Below the pieces are notes generated by a model. It was not told the origin of the DNA, ran no database searches, and worked only from the letters and a program-made list of their open reading frames with translations. From M269 sp964640795 (GTDB lineage: Bacteria; Pseudomonadota; Gammaproteobacteria; Enterobacterales; Alteromonadaceae), in NCBI GenBank assembly GCA_964640795.1, contig CAZXIN010000009.1:1-64000 (forward strand): a stretch of 64,000 nt of DNA, given 5' to 3'. The translations under genes were made by a program, and so were the position numbers. Shown in pieces: positions 17,454 to 25,350 of this stretch; position 1 is the stretch's first letter, and each line of letters starts with the position of its first letter.

Positions 17454-19070
17454 CTATTCCCCTTCGTTTACATCAAAACGCCCGGCAAGCTCGGATGCTG
17501 CGAATGCTCTGGCTAAATAATCGGTGTACTGTTCAAGAGGCAACTGACCTTCAAGCTCAAGCAATTTGTCTAACAAATCAGGTAAGCTTTCTGCGTTGTT
17601 TACAAGCTCTTCGATAGGCACTAATAGCGGGTTAAACACTTCACCAGCGCCGTTTTGTAATTGCCTTGTGAATACATCAGCGCCATCAGTTGGTGGCTCT
17701 TGTCTGTTTCTCAGCGACGCGAAATCTGTACTAAGTTGTGCAAGCGCAGCAATATTGGCTTGTGGTATTTCGCCCGTTCTTAGTTTTGCCCCTTCAAGGA
17801 GTTCCTGTTTTGTTAAAATAGGCTCATCACCTTTTCTTTCAGGTATTTTTAGCTCATTTTGTATATGAGACACGGGTATTATCACGCCATTATCGACCAG
17901 TGGCCCGACTGCTTTGCTCCACAGTTCGATATCGCCAGCCTCTTGTGTGTCAAATACAAGCCGAGGCTTGCGGCGTGGGTCGCCGGTGTAGCCCTTCCCG
18001 TTTAGCATGTAGATTGGCATGATTAAATCGCGGTTTAGTGTGCCAGACAACTGGCCCAAATCATGAACTGAGATTTCTTTTCGCACGTCGTTATGAACGT
18101 TACCCAATGCTTGAGAGCCTACATTTCCGGCGTCGGCGGTCAGCGTTTGGCCGAGTATGGCCTTAGATTGCGTTTTCTCGCACCATTGCATCATGGTTAA
18201 AAATGGATCAGAGCCTCCACCTTTAGCGGCGTCATGAAAATCCAGCTCCATGCCCTTCGGAATAATGCCGCCAGCGTTATGCCCGACACTCATCACCGCA
18301 TGCAACAACCTTGATTTTTCATCGTCTGTGGCGCCGTTAGGGTATTTCCCAATTCGAATGGGAATGCCATAGATTTCTAGGAACTCGGCTAGGTCACGTA
18401 CTGAATAGTTCTTGAAGATAAAAGGCCAAGCTAATTGACGCACAAGACCCTGACGGGCAGGGTAGCCAGATTTTGCAGCATGTTTATGTTGTATCCAATT
18501 AAAAGGCCTTAAGTATTCGCCTTTGCCGGTATGGTCACGAAGGACAACCGCGCTTTGGTCATCTTGATGCAGTTGAAACCAAGTTGCCGGGCGATACTCA
18601 AACTTGTGTGGTATTCGCCAGCCGTTGTAGTTCGTCCATTCATATTCGGTATTACTGAACCCTTTTAAAATGGCATCTGACATATTAAAGATAATGTCGT
18701 TCCAATCCTCAATATCTCTGAGCATCTGCTCTATATCGTTGGCGTCTTTTTTCTCGCGCGCACTGGCATTGTTAGGCGGGCGTACTTCAAAATCGGTATT
18801 ACTTAAACACATCTTGCGCTTGAAAAGCTCAGCGAAGATATGGCCGTCTTTTTCTTCGATATCCTCGGCCAAGTAGCACTGGTCCATAATATGGCCGTGC
18901 TCGGCCTCTTTTAAGATGTTCGCCAGCTTATTCGGCGTTAATCCACTGCTTGGGTGTTCTGCGTATTCTCGTTTGAGGTAGGCTACACGTGGGCTATCGT
19001 CGGTTTGCTTTTGTTTTAAATCTTTTTCTTTGACGCGAAAACGCACGCCGTTTGTTTCAAGTATTTCCAT
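17454..19070 (-). CDS. Portal protein (DUF935, Mu gp29-like)
   Basis: A 538-residue protein matching the DUF935 portal family of Mu-like phages: GLTPNKLANILKEAEHGHIM, WRIPHKFEYRPATWFQL, then LVRQLAWPFIFKNYSVRDLA and ILGQTLTADAG. Length is in the usual 500-540 range. It forms the dodecameric ring at one capsid vertex through which DNA passes. The start overlaps the terminase stop by one base, giving strict terminase-portal coupling. Confidence 0.93.
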   Translation of the reverse strand: MEILETNGVRFRVKEKDLKQKQTDDSPRVAYLKREYAEHPSSGLTPNKLANILKEAEHGHIMDQCYLAEDIEEKDGHIFAELFKRKMCLSNTDFEVRPPNNASAREKKDANDIEQMLRDIEDWNDIIFNMSDAILKGFSNTEYEWTNYNGWRIPHKFEYRPATWFQLHQDDQSAVVLRDHTGKGEYLRPFNWIQHKHAAKSGYPARQGLVRQLAWPFIFKNYSVRDLAEFLEIYGIPIRIGKYPNGATDDEKSRLLHAVMSVGHNAGGIIPKGMELDFHDAAKGGGSDPFLTMMQWCEKTQSKAILGQTLTADAGNVGSQALGNVHNDVRKEISVHDLGQLSGTLNRDLIMPIYMLNGKGYTGDPRRKPRLVFDTQEAGDIELWSKAVGPLVDNGVIIPVSHIQNELKIPERKGDEPILTKQELLEGAKLRTGEIPQANIAALAQLSTDFASLRNRQEPPTDGADVFTRQLQNGAGEVFNPLLVPIEELVNNAESLPDLLDKLLELEGQLPLEQYTDYLARAFAASELAGRFDVNEGE

Positions 19071-20689
19071 TAGAAACAGCCTTTTTCAAAAGTGATTTCG
19101 TCGTCTTTGTCATCATGCTCTTGCCAGCGGTCAGACTTTGAAGGCAAGGGGGTAAAGTCAATCTCGCCGCCTTCCATTTGCGTCGCTGCAATGAGCATGC
19201 AGCACGCTACCGCACTATCACCATGGCGCGCTTTTCCTTGGTCGGTCTTGCCTTGCGGGATACACGGCACACCACGGCTGTTGATTTGTAATGCTCGCAA
19301 GTCATCCATTACATCAGCATCTTTTACGATGGTGATAGTCATGTCTTCAAAATGTGCTTTCATACGTGGCATGTTTTCGCGATACCACGTTTCGGTGATT
19401 TTGACCGCTTCAATCAAGCCGCTGCCGTAGCGCTCTACTGCCTGCTCCGCCAAGTAATCACCATTGCCTGTGGCATCCATTTGCGCACCAATAAAGCGTG
19501 GTAACCGGTCTATCAAGTAAAATAGAATTTGCTCTTGTTGGCGGTAAGGGATGTTCTTAAGTTCAACAACAAAAGGAACTGTGATACTGAGGTCTTGATT
19601 GACGGCACCAACCCATAGGCAAGTTAAATCACCCTTACGAGCGAAATCTTCACCGAGTGCATGGCGCTGCTCAGGACTGAGCTTTTCAAGTTGCGGCAAG
19701 AGAATATCATTACACCAGTCACGGATATCAGCAGCGCGCAAATGCTCGGGCATCGCATTCCATGCATTATCCTTTTTAAGCCGAATAACAACGGGCTTAT
19801 CACTCATCGCTTTTTCAATGCTCACTCGACTCAAATACGCGCCGCCACCTGATTTAGGAACACAGTAGTACTCCTCTAACGCATCCTCTTCGCTGGCAGT
19901 GTCTCTGAGTAAGTCGGCTTTCCATTGGTCCTCTTTTTCTTGGGACCATGTAATTTTACGGACCTGACAAATACGTTGATAAAGCCCCTCAGCACAAGCG
20001 TCATCAAGTGTTATGCGATGAATGGAATAGCGTTTTTTACCTGCTAGGCTGTCTTCAATCAGCTGATTAAACAGATTACCATCACCGTTGTGTGTACTGA
20101 TAAGACGTACCTTAGCGCCCCACATTGTGAGTGCCAGTGCTGCTTTAAGGACTTCTGCAAGCTGCTCATGAAACGCCGCCTCGTCGATGGTAACGTTACC
20201 TTGCATTCCTCGTAAATTACTGGGCTTCGAGCTGAGCGCTTGAATTTTAAAACCACTAGAGAAATGAATAACAAAGGTCAGTATTTCCTTGCCTTCTTTA
20301 CCCTCATCAATAAACACCTCCTCTTCAACCTCAGAGCATGCTTTATCGAAAGATATAGCCCACATCGCTGCAGCATCAATGAACTCACGCGCCATTTCTT
20401 TGTTACTGCCCACATAGAAATGATTAGTTCCTTGTGCTTCTCTTGATTTTGCCGCACATAGCACACCGTCGGCAGCCTCGGCCCAAGTCAGCCCAGTTCG
20501 TCGAGACTTTGGTGCAATCTTTAAGGGGGAATCATCAGCAATCCAGCGCTTCTGGTATCCAAGTAATAACTCATTGGGATTGAACGGAATAAAAACGGGT
20601 AAACCAAAGCGCTTCTCAATGTCATCGCACTGGTTGATGATTTTTTCATAGTCTAACTGTTCGTGCTTAACGGGTCCTTTTGTGTTCAT
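19070..20689 (-). CDS. Terminase large subunit (Mu gp28-like)
   Basis: A 539-residue terminase: a Walker A variant KSRRTGLTW at residues 61-69, a Walker B-like GNVTIDEAAFHE, and a C-terminal nuclease region with acidic residues in LGEDFARKGDLTCLWVG and QMDATGNGDYLAEQA. It packages phage DNA headful-fashion from integrated copies, so host DNA is expected at the packaged ends. It lies between the DUF3486 gene (overlap of one base) and the portal. All three motif groups are present, so it looks functional. Confidence 0.93.
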   Translation of the reverse strand: MNTKGPVKHEQLDYEKIINQCDDIEKRFGLPVFIPFNPNELLLGYQKRWIADDSPLKIAPKSRRTGLTWAEAADGVLCAAKSREAQGTNHFYVGSNKEMAREFIDAAAMWAISFDKACSEVEEEVFIDEGKEGKEILTFVIHFSSGFKIQALSSKPSNLRGMQGNVTIDEAAFHEQLAEVLKAALALTMWGAKVRLISTHNGDGNLFNQLIEDSLAGKKRYSIHRITLDDACAEGLYQRICQVRKITWSQEKEDQWKADLLRDTASEEDALEEYYCVPKSGGGAYLSRVSIEKAMSDKPVVIRLKKDNAWNAMPEHLRAADIRDWCNDILLPQLEKLSPEQRHALGEDFARKGDLTCLWVGAVNQDLSITVPFVVELKNIPYRQQEQILFYLIDRLPRFIGAQMDATGNGDYLAEQAVERYGSGLIEAVKITETWYRENMPRMKAHFEDMTITIVKDADVMDDLRALQINSRGVPCIPQGKTDQGKARHGDSAVACCMLIAATQMEGGEIDFTPLPSKSDRWQEHDDKDDEITFEKGCF

Positions 20690-21264
20690 TATTTAAGCCC
20701 CAGTATCTGCGCTTTGATTTCGTCGACTTTGTCCTCAGACATACCTGCAGAGCGCGCCACGCCTTCGGCTTTCTCTGCCGCTTCCTCGGCTATGATTTTA
20801 CGGATTTCTTTTTCACGCTTAAGACTCTGTGATTCAGCCTCTTCTAAGCGTTTGGATAACAAAGCAAGTTGGTTTAGTGTTTTGGGGTTAATCTTCTCGG
20901 GGTCGCCATCTATCATGGCCGCACCCACTTCAAACCCTAACGTTTTGACGATTTCACGGGTAATTTTGCCTATGTCAGATTCGGGCATCTCGCCGAATTG
21001 TTCAGTCCACTGTTTGGAGACTTCACGAGCTTGGCGCATCCTAGCGCCGCGCTCCTCCATCTTTGTGCTGTAGCGATTTAGTCCGGAGCGAGAAAGTTGC
21101 ATGTCTTCAGGTAGGCCTGCTCCGTCAATCATGTTGTTGATAGACTCTAGTAAGTCTGTCTGCGTAATAGATTTATCGCGAAGGCCTTGGATTAGTGTCT
21201 TTTGAATGTCGTTAGGCAAAAGGTCGACTTTGCTCGGCTTGCCGCGTGTTTGCTTGTCACTCAT
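20689..21264 (-). CDS. DUF3486 protein (Mu gp27-like, probable small terminase)
   Basis: Starts MSDKQTRGKPSKVDLLPNDI and contains the DUF3486 signature SGLNRYSTKMEERGARMRQA. The family precedes the large terminase in Mu-like phages and is thought to be the DNA-recognition subunit. I chose the ATG at 21264 because AAAAGG lies about 8 nt upstream; a GTG at 21273 and an ATG at 21270 are also in frame. The N-terminus overlaps the end of a small lipoprotein gene. The C-terminal half is a long charged helix. Confidence 0.88.
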   Translation of the reverse strand: MSDKQTRGKPSKVDLLPNDIQKTLIQGLRDKSITQTDLLESINNMIDGAGLPEDMQLSRSGLNRYSTKMEERGARMRQAREVSKQWTEQFGEMPESDIGKITREIVKTLGFEVGAAMIDGDPEKINPKTLNQLALLSKRLEEAESQSLKREKEIRKIIAEEAAEKAEGVARSAGMSEDKVDEIKAQILGLK

Positions 21265-21403
21265 CGTCATCACCTTTTAGTACAAAGTGTTTAATGACTT
21301 TTCTGATAGCTAGGCGTCCCAATTGATAGGCACAGCCTGATGTCAGCACAATTAAACAGATGGCCAGTACTAGGCAAAATACCTCTGGAAAGACATACCT
21401 CAT
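21257..21403 (-). CDS. Small lipoprotein (48 residues)
   Basis: A short gene from ATG 21403 to TGA 21257. It begins MRYVFPEVFCLVLAIC and has a lipobox LTSGC after a strong hydrophobic segment, then a basic end (AIRKVIKHFVLKGDDDE). It overlaps the start of the DUF3486 gene. A lysis-related outer-membrane spanin is possible, since the preceding genes include a holin and a membrane-anchored coiled-coil protein (21925-22314), but Rz1-like Pro-richness is missing. Confidence 0.6.
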   Translation of the reverse strand: MRYVFPEVFCLVLAICLIVLTSGCAYQLGRLAIRKVIKHFVLKGDDDE

Positions 21404-21627
21404 TCGACGAGCCCTTGCGATTCCAGGTGCGCCGCTATGCGCTTCTTGAGCTCAGATTTTTCTAGCTCAAAACGTTCTTTTAGTGCGAATGCCTCCGGGC
21501 GCGCTTTGCGCATAGTTTCTTTAAAGTGTTGGGCCGTTTCTTCACACGTTTTAGCAAAGACTTTATCCGCAATTTCATCAAATACTATGGCGTGAGCAAT
21601 GAGCTGAATGATATCGTCTTCAAACAT
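21400..21627 (-). CDS. Hypothetical 75-residue helical protein
   Basis: An all-helical, acidic-to-charged protein (MFEDDIIQLIAHAIVFDEIA, then ALKERFELEKSELKKRIAAH). It overlaps the lipoprotein start by 4 nt and follows the gp26-like gene closely. Small genes of this kind occur between gp26 and DUF3486 in Mu-like phages. No function known. Confidence 0.6.
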   Translation of the reverse strand: MFEDDIIQLIAHAIVFDEIADKVFAKTCEETAQHFKETMRKARPEAFALKERFELEKSELKKRIAAHLESQGLVE

Positions 21628-21628
21628 G

Positions 21629-21925
21629 TTAAGCTCCCGGTCCTGGGCGCTTCACTCCAGGCACTCTTGCTATACCGCGTTCACAGTCAAGGCCGCGTGT
21701 TGTGATGGTAGCCACCGTGTAATTTCCAATGTCTTCCAGTGTGACAAGCCCTTGCTCCTTAAGCCAAAAAAGGTGTGTCAGGAGTTTGTCGCTGGTGAAG
21801 TTGTTGCCATAACTGGCACAAACATCGGTAATAATTGAATTGTTAGCTGCGTAATCATCCATTGCAGCTAAGCAATGCAATATTGATAAGCGCTCGTTTT
21901 CATTGAGAATTCGTTGTAAAGCCAT
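21629..21925 (-). CDS. Mu gp26-like winged-helix protein
   Basis: A 98-residue protein with an N-terminal helical part (LNENERLSILHCLAAM) and a winged-helix-like middle (LLTHLFWLKEQGLVTLEDI). It ends in the conserved tail TTRGLDCERGIARVPGVKRP, characteristic of the gp26 family of Mu-like phages. Function unknown; the fold suggests nucleic-acid binding. It overlaps the previous gene by one base. Confidence 0.8.
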   Translation of the reverse strand: MALQRILNENERLSILHCLAAMDDYAANNSIITDVCASYGNNFTSDKLLTHLFWLKEQGLVTLEDIGNYTVATITTRGLDCERGIARVPGVKRPGPGA

Positions 21926-22314
21926 TACTTTTTGCCTCCTGTTATTTCGTTTTCCATTAACATGGCATTGTGATTAAGCAGAGTTTTAATAAGTGGCTGA
22001 AGACCTTCTAGCTGACCCTCTAGCTTTGACATTTGGACTTTCAATTCGCTAGCTTCTTTGTGAGTTGGTAGATGCTCGATGAGCGTATCTAATCTTGTTA
22101 CCGCTTCGCTTAAGCTGTTGTAGCTGTTATCGTGCTCGTCCAGCTTTAAATCTGTTGTTTTCTTGTAACCTGAAAACTCGGTTTTAAAGTCAGAGAACTC
22201 TTTTTTTGTAGTAAAGCGTTGTCCAAGAACATAAAGGATTGCAAAACCAGCAACAGTCATTAAGAAGCCGTAAAACTTGGCATTTTCGTTTAAATGATTT
22301 ATTAACGACTCCAT
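21925..22314 (-). CDS. DUF2730 membrane-anchored coiled-coil protein (Mu gp25-like)
   Basis: A 129-residue protein with one N-terminal membrane segment (FLMTVAGFAILYVLG) followed by a long coiled coil (SEAVTRLDTLIEHL, then KVQMSKLEGQLEGL). This layout matches DUF2730 and resembles an inner-membrane spanin, so it may act in lysis with a partner lipoprotein. It lies just after the TraR-like and holin genes. The spanin role is inferred. Confidence 0.8.
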   Translation of the reverse strand: MESLINHLNENAKFYGFLMTVAGFAILYVLGQRFTTKKEFSDFKTEFSGYKKTTDLKLDEHDNSYNSLSEAVTRLDTLIEHLPTHKEASELKVQMSKLEGQLEGLQPLIKTLLNHNAMLMENEITGGKK

Positions 22315-22316
22315 TG

Positions 22317-22538
22317 CTAGCGCCTCCGCTTTTCATGATCACTTTGACACTCAACGCAGCGTTGTGCATTGGGCACCACTCTTCGTCTTGCGACAATGTT
22401 CACATCACAGTCAACACATACTGCTTTGCCCCAACAATCATGCTTTGCAGGTGGTACGGGGGCTAAATCAAAGTACTTTTTTTGGTTGAGTGACTGTGTT
22501 CGCTCAATATTGAGCTGTGCCATATCTGCCGCATCCAT
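22317..22538 (-). CDS. TraR/DksA-type zinc finger protein
   Basis: A 73-residue protein with a C4 zinc finger: CVDC, then RRRVVPNAQRCVECQ. An N-terminal helix is preceded by MDAADMAQLNIE. Such short DksA-like proteins (TraR, Mu-like gp24 class) bind in the secondary channel of RNA polymerase and mimic DksA with ppGpp. In phages they may redirect host transcription. It sits between the holin and the DUF2730 gene with a one-base overlap upstream. Confidence 0.88.
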   Translation of the reverse strand: MDAADMAQLNIERTQSLNQKKYFDLAPVPPAKHDCWGKAVCVDCDVNIVARRRVVPNAQRCVECQSDHEKRRR

Positions 22539-23044
22539 CAGCTACCCCCTTGCTTAGAAAACTTGTCCCAAGTGCGGAATCCAAACCAAGCGAGAGTTGG
22601 AGAAGCGATTAAAGTCAATATTTCCCAATTAGCGCCTGTCCCATATCCAAAGGCCTCTGCAACCTCAAAAATAAGTACGTAGGCTGCGGTAAACCAGCTA
22701 TGGCGATTGGCAACCATTGGCCGAATCCCTGCCTTGTCGACACTGCTACGAATTGTTTTTTGTTGCTCGGTGTGCATCGCTTGATCGTGATGCAAAAGTG
22801 ACTTTTTCAAGTCGTTCTCAAGCTTAACAACTTCAATGGTTAATTGGTCTACAGCGTTAGGGTCAAGTCGTTCAGCAAATAAATCCAGCTCCTGAATTTG
22901 GTTGTTAGAGCTTAGCTTTTTAGTTTTTTCGAAAACGCTAACTAGATTTTCTGTAATTTTTTCATACTCGCCGCCTTTGCTCTTACCAACCATCTTGAAT
23001 ATGGTTGGCCCGACATTGAGTAACAATTTTACGATTGGTAACAT
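22538..23044 (-). CDS. Putative holin (3TM family)
   Basis: A 168-residue protein. The N-terminus is helical (LLLNVGPTIFKMVGKSKGG). A C-terminal membrane region includes FTAAYVLIFEVAEAFG and LTLIASPTLAWFGFRTW, with a conserved-looking RPMVANRHSWF before the first segment. This matches the 3TM holin family common in Mu-like and other phages. It would form the inner-membrane holes that release or activate the endolysin encoded two genes upstream. Confidence 0.8.
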   Translation of the reverse strand: MLPIVKLLLNVGPTIFKMVGKSKGGEYEKITENLVSVFEKTKKLSSNNQIQELDLFAERLDPNAVDQLTIEVVKLENDLKKSLLHHDQAMHTEQQKTIRSSVDKAGIRPMVANRHSWFTAAYVLIFEVAEAFGYGTGANWEILTLIASPTLAWFGFRTWDKFSKQGGS

Positions 23045-23045
23045 G

Positions 23046-23321
23046 CTAATTTCCCTTGTGTTTTAGACATGAACGCAGGTGCTCAATATGATTTTTGGGC
23101 AGTCTCTGTGATCTACTGTGGTTCTGTGTATTGATATGTTTGTCGATGTCATGAGCCGTTGGACTGTTAAAACCCTTGAGCCAATTGGCTTGAGCTGTCG
23201 CGTGATAAGAGCCAACGGGCACTTGCAAAGGGTGTTTGTTTTTAAACGCGATTAGCTCGGAGTTTAAACGGGCTTTAAAACCATCATCAAAGAACTGCTG
23301 GTTAAACTTGCTCACTGACAA
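23046..23321 (-). CDS. Hypothetical 91-residue protein in the lysis cassette
   Basis: A basic, His/Asn-rich protein (MSVSKFNQQFFDDGFKARLN, then LQVPVGSYHATAQANWLKGF). It lies between endolysin and holin, overlapping the endolysin end by 10 nt. It has no membrane segment or signal peptide. A lysis-accessory or regulatory role is possible from its position only. Confidence 0.6.
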   Translation of the reverse strand: MSVSKFNQQFFDDGFKARLNSELIAFKNKHPLQVPVGSYHATAQANWLKGFNSPTAHDIDKHINTQNHSRSQRLPKNHIEHLRSCLKHKGN

Positions 23322-23815
23322 TCACCGTATAAATACAGGTTCGATTTTTCGATGTACTTTTGTTCTGTGCCTTTACCCATGTATGTGTTGTAGTATTTCT
23401 TCCAGTAGTGTGCTCTCCCTTCAAGATTTGATGGGATGGGGGCAGGTATTAGTAAGTAGAAGCAGCGTGTAAAGACAAAGGCTTTTTCAGCATCGTTTTC
23501 CAAATCTTGAGGAACCAAATCTCTAATATCGAAACCAAAAGCATTTAGAATATTCAGTCTATGTCGTTGCTTTGTGCGCTTTGCAACGTCAAATACAGCA
23601 ATAGGGTCGCCCTGAGTTAATCCGTAGCCAGCACTCATGGGCGTTGGGTCTTTGTACGTGCCAAGGTTCGTTTCGACACATGCATCTTCTAAGAGCTTAT
23701 TGTAGGCACAAAGGTTCTTGCCATGCCCCAAAACCTCGCATACAGTCTTAGCGATTTCTTTTGCTTGGTCGGCAGATTTTAGGCCGTAGTAGTAAGTCGT
23801 TTTATTCTCTTGCAT
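23312..23815 (-). CDS. Putative endolysin (lytic transglycosylase-like)
   Basis: A 167-residue soluble protein. It contains LLEDACVETNLGTYKDPT (residues about 41-58), in which A-C-x-E-T-x-x-G looks like a glycosidase catalytic Glu segment, and then GYGLTQGDPIAVFDVAKRT. No signal peptide, so a holin is needed; one lies downstream. First gene of the late block, in the position of Mu lys. The second copy of the late motif lies 25 nt upstream of its ATG. Enzyme class is inferred. Confidence 0.72.
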   Translation of the reverse strand: MQENKTTYYYGLKSADQAKEIAKTVCEVLGHGKNLCAYNKLLEDACVETNLGTYKDPTPMSAGYGLTQGDPIAVFDVAKRTKQRHRLNILNAFGFDIRDLVPQDLENDAEKAFVFTRCFYLLIPAPIPSNLEGRAHYWKKYYNTYMGKGTEQKYIEKSNLYLYGDCQ

Positions 23816-23840
23816 ACCGCTATTATTAAGCGGCTGACCT

Positions 23841-23867
23841 AATCATTGGGACTAAGCTACATTTGGG
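23841..23867 (-). promoter_or_regulatory. Late-operon control motif copy B, upstream of the endolysin gene
   Basis: On the minus strand: CCCAAATG, 4 nt, TTAGTCCCAATGATT, ending 25 nt before the endolysin ATG. Both blocks and the gap length are identical to the copy before gpI. A TAATAAT sequence follows 12 nt later as a possible -10. This matches the P-lys position of Mu. Likely bound by the Mor/C-like activator encoded at 26861-27313. Confidence 0.65.
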
Positions 23868-24064
23868 CGAAGCTACTATTTTTTAAGAAAAATTTCATTA
23901 ATACATGGGGATAGTATTTTAGCAGGATATAAGAATAAATGGATCGCTGTTTAAAACAACGATACATTTGGATACTTTGAAGAGAGCTCTAAGAGGTTAG
24001 GCAGCGATGATAGTTGTCTTGGTTGTCATAGTTGTCTATAGAAAAAAGACAACTGAGTCGTGTT
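23868..24064. repeat. Gap with GTTGTC repeats and a short hairpin
   Basis: No gene is seen. Near its end are three direct copies of GTTGTC (24013-24018, 24022-24027, 24031-24036) and one inverted copy (GACAAC, 24048-24053). AGTTGTCT and AGACAACT can pair around an A-rich loop. The same GACAAC word recurs twice at 25746-25760, at the other side of the accessory block. Confidence 0.55.
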
Positions 24065-24235
24065 TTACTCGCTGATACTTTGGGCACAATGATTTAATCG
24101 GGTACTTATTGCTTTTAATGTAATCGCTAAATGATTATTGAAAGCACTTTTGTCTTGTGATTCTGCTATAAGCATACTGAGCACATCGAGCTGTGCAGAT
24201 TCTATTTTAATTTGATCAGTTATTTCTGGTGTCAT
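24065..24235 (-). CDS. Small hypothetical protein (56 residues)
   Basis: ATG at 24235 to TAA at 24065. The product begins MTPEITDQIKIESAQLDVLS and looks helical and soluble. The ribosome binding site is weak (AGAG about 9 nt before the ATG). Coding potential is supported only by an uninterrupted frame with sensible composition. It lies at the left edge of the accessory block upstream of the late region. Confidence 0.4.
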   Translation of the reverse strand: MTPEITDQIKIESAQLDVLSMLIAESQDKSAFNNHLAITLKAISTRLNHCAQSISE

Positions 24236-24345
24236 GCTAAGACTCTATATCTATTTCATTTTAGAGAAGTTAATTTAACACCGCTTAGCGCATAAAATGT
24301 GGAATGTGCTGCACACGTATAATTTTTTTTAGAGTTTGTTGTTAT

Positions 24346-24371
24346 ACACACCGCATTTTTTTGCGGTGTGT
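24346..24371. repeat. Perfect 10-bp inverted repeat (hairpin)
   Basis: ACACACCGCA at 24346-24355 and TGCGGTGTGT at 24362-24371 around a T6 loop. It lies just past the stop of the small exported protein gene. On the minus strand it is not followed by a T-run, so it would be a weak terminator or an RNA-stabilising stem rather than a canonical terminator. Confidence 0.7.
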
Positions 24372-24385
24372 AGTTATAAGTGGGT

Positions 24386-24538
24386 TTAGTTTAATAGTGA
24401 TCCCAACCACCTCATGAATGACTGTTCTTCTACAGATTGTGCAACTAAAGGCTCCTTTTGCTTTGTTTTTGAGGCAAAAGCTACAGGGCTTAATAAAATA
24501 GTTAATGATAATAATATTACTAATCTTTTGTTTTTCAT
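24386..24538 (-). CDS. Small exported protein (50 residues)
   Basis: Starting at the ATG at 24538, the product has a textbook signal peptide (MKNKRLVILLSLTILLSPVA, cleavage probably after AFA) and a mature part of about 27 residues ending FMRWLGSLLN. The frame extends upstream to another ATG at 24574, but the signal peptide argues for the later start. Function unknown. A short exported amphipathic peptide in a prophage accessory block could affect the envelope; this is inference. Confidence 0.5.
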   Translation of the reverse strand: MKNKRLVILLSLTILLSPVAFASKTKQKEPLVAQSVEEQSFMRWLGSLLN

Positions 24539-24624
24539 GACTTTTCTCACATTTATAAGTGGATTCAGTTCCACATGTAAGAGTATAACTGATTGAAGTC
24601 ATTGGTGTGATTGTGGCGGCTTAT

Positions 24625-25350
24625 TCAGGCGACAAGCTTTTTTGAAAGAACCAATTTTGCTGAATGCGACATAATAAAATAAAGAATGGCCAAATTAAAA
24701 ATACGAATAAGGTAAGGATGAGAGTGGTACATAAAAAGGATGTTTAAATTAGCTACGTGGCGCATTAAGTATTCTATAACCTGTAGTGATTCTAATATGA
24801 TAGATACATTCAACAGCTTAATAATTTCCCAATCAAATGAGGAATGTTTTGTTCCTATTTCTATTTTTTTACTAAAAAAGGTAATGCGTACAAATGGCCT
24901 AAGACTGATTGCTGTTTGAGTCAGCTGTGCAATCAGTATTGTTGACAGAGGCCAATAGATGGCTGGTGAGTCATACGAGATTAAAAACCAATAGGTTTCT
25001 GCGCTAATACCTAAAGCAGTGACAATAAGAATAGGGATACGTAGGGAGTCTTGCTTGAATTTGACAAATGCAATAAGCAACGCCAAATACAATGCAATTT
25101 TAAACGGTAAAAGAGGAATAAAATCAGTTAGCCAAAATACAGCTTCAAGGACGAGATCACTGACAAATAGTATGATGACCGTGCCCCTCAAATCATTATT
25201 TTCAAAAACTAATACAAGGCAGAAAGCGATTAAAAAAGTATAGATAAGATCAAATATCAGCTCTTCATTAAATGTAAAAACCCCCAACATTGCGATAAAA
25301 GCAATTAATATAATATTGCTAATCTGATGAAGGTAAGGTTTTAAAATCAT
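24625..25350 (-). CDS. Polytopic membrane protein paired with an HTH gene
   Basis: A 241-residue protein with about seven hydrophobic helices (for example ISNIILIAFIAMLGVF, LIAFCLVLVF and IALYLALLIAFV). No recognised family. Its start overlaps the stop of the Xre-type gene upstream, so the two form an operon. It is AT-rich relative to the structural genes. It lies between the lysis promoter and the DNA-metabolism genes, a usual place for lysogenic conversion genes. Superinfection exclusion is a candidate role, not shown. Confidence 0.7.
   Translation of the reverse strand: MILKPYLHQISNIILIAFIAMLGVFTFNEELIFDLIYTFLIAFCLVLVFENNDLRGTVIILFVSDLVLEAVFWLTDFIPLLPFKIALYLALLIAFVKFKQDSLRIPILIVTALGISAETYWFLISYDSPAIYWPLSTILIAQLTQTAISLRPFVRITFFSKKIEIGTKHSSFDWEIIKLLNVSIILESLQVIEYLMRHVANLNILFMYHSHPYLIRIFNLAILYFIMSHSAKLVLSKKLVA

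Noticed and set aside
18670..18876. Plus-strand Ser-rich frame inside the portal gene
   Set aside because: Complement of helical Glu/Asp/Lys-rich coding sequence gives Ser/Leu-rich shadows; no ribosome binding site and fully inside the portal gene.
24342..24602. Alternative 86-residue minus-strand frame over the small exported protein
   Set aside because: It lacks a signal peptide and a ribosome binding site; the overlapping frame from 24538 has a textbook signal peptide.
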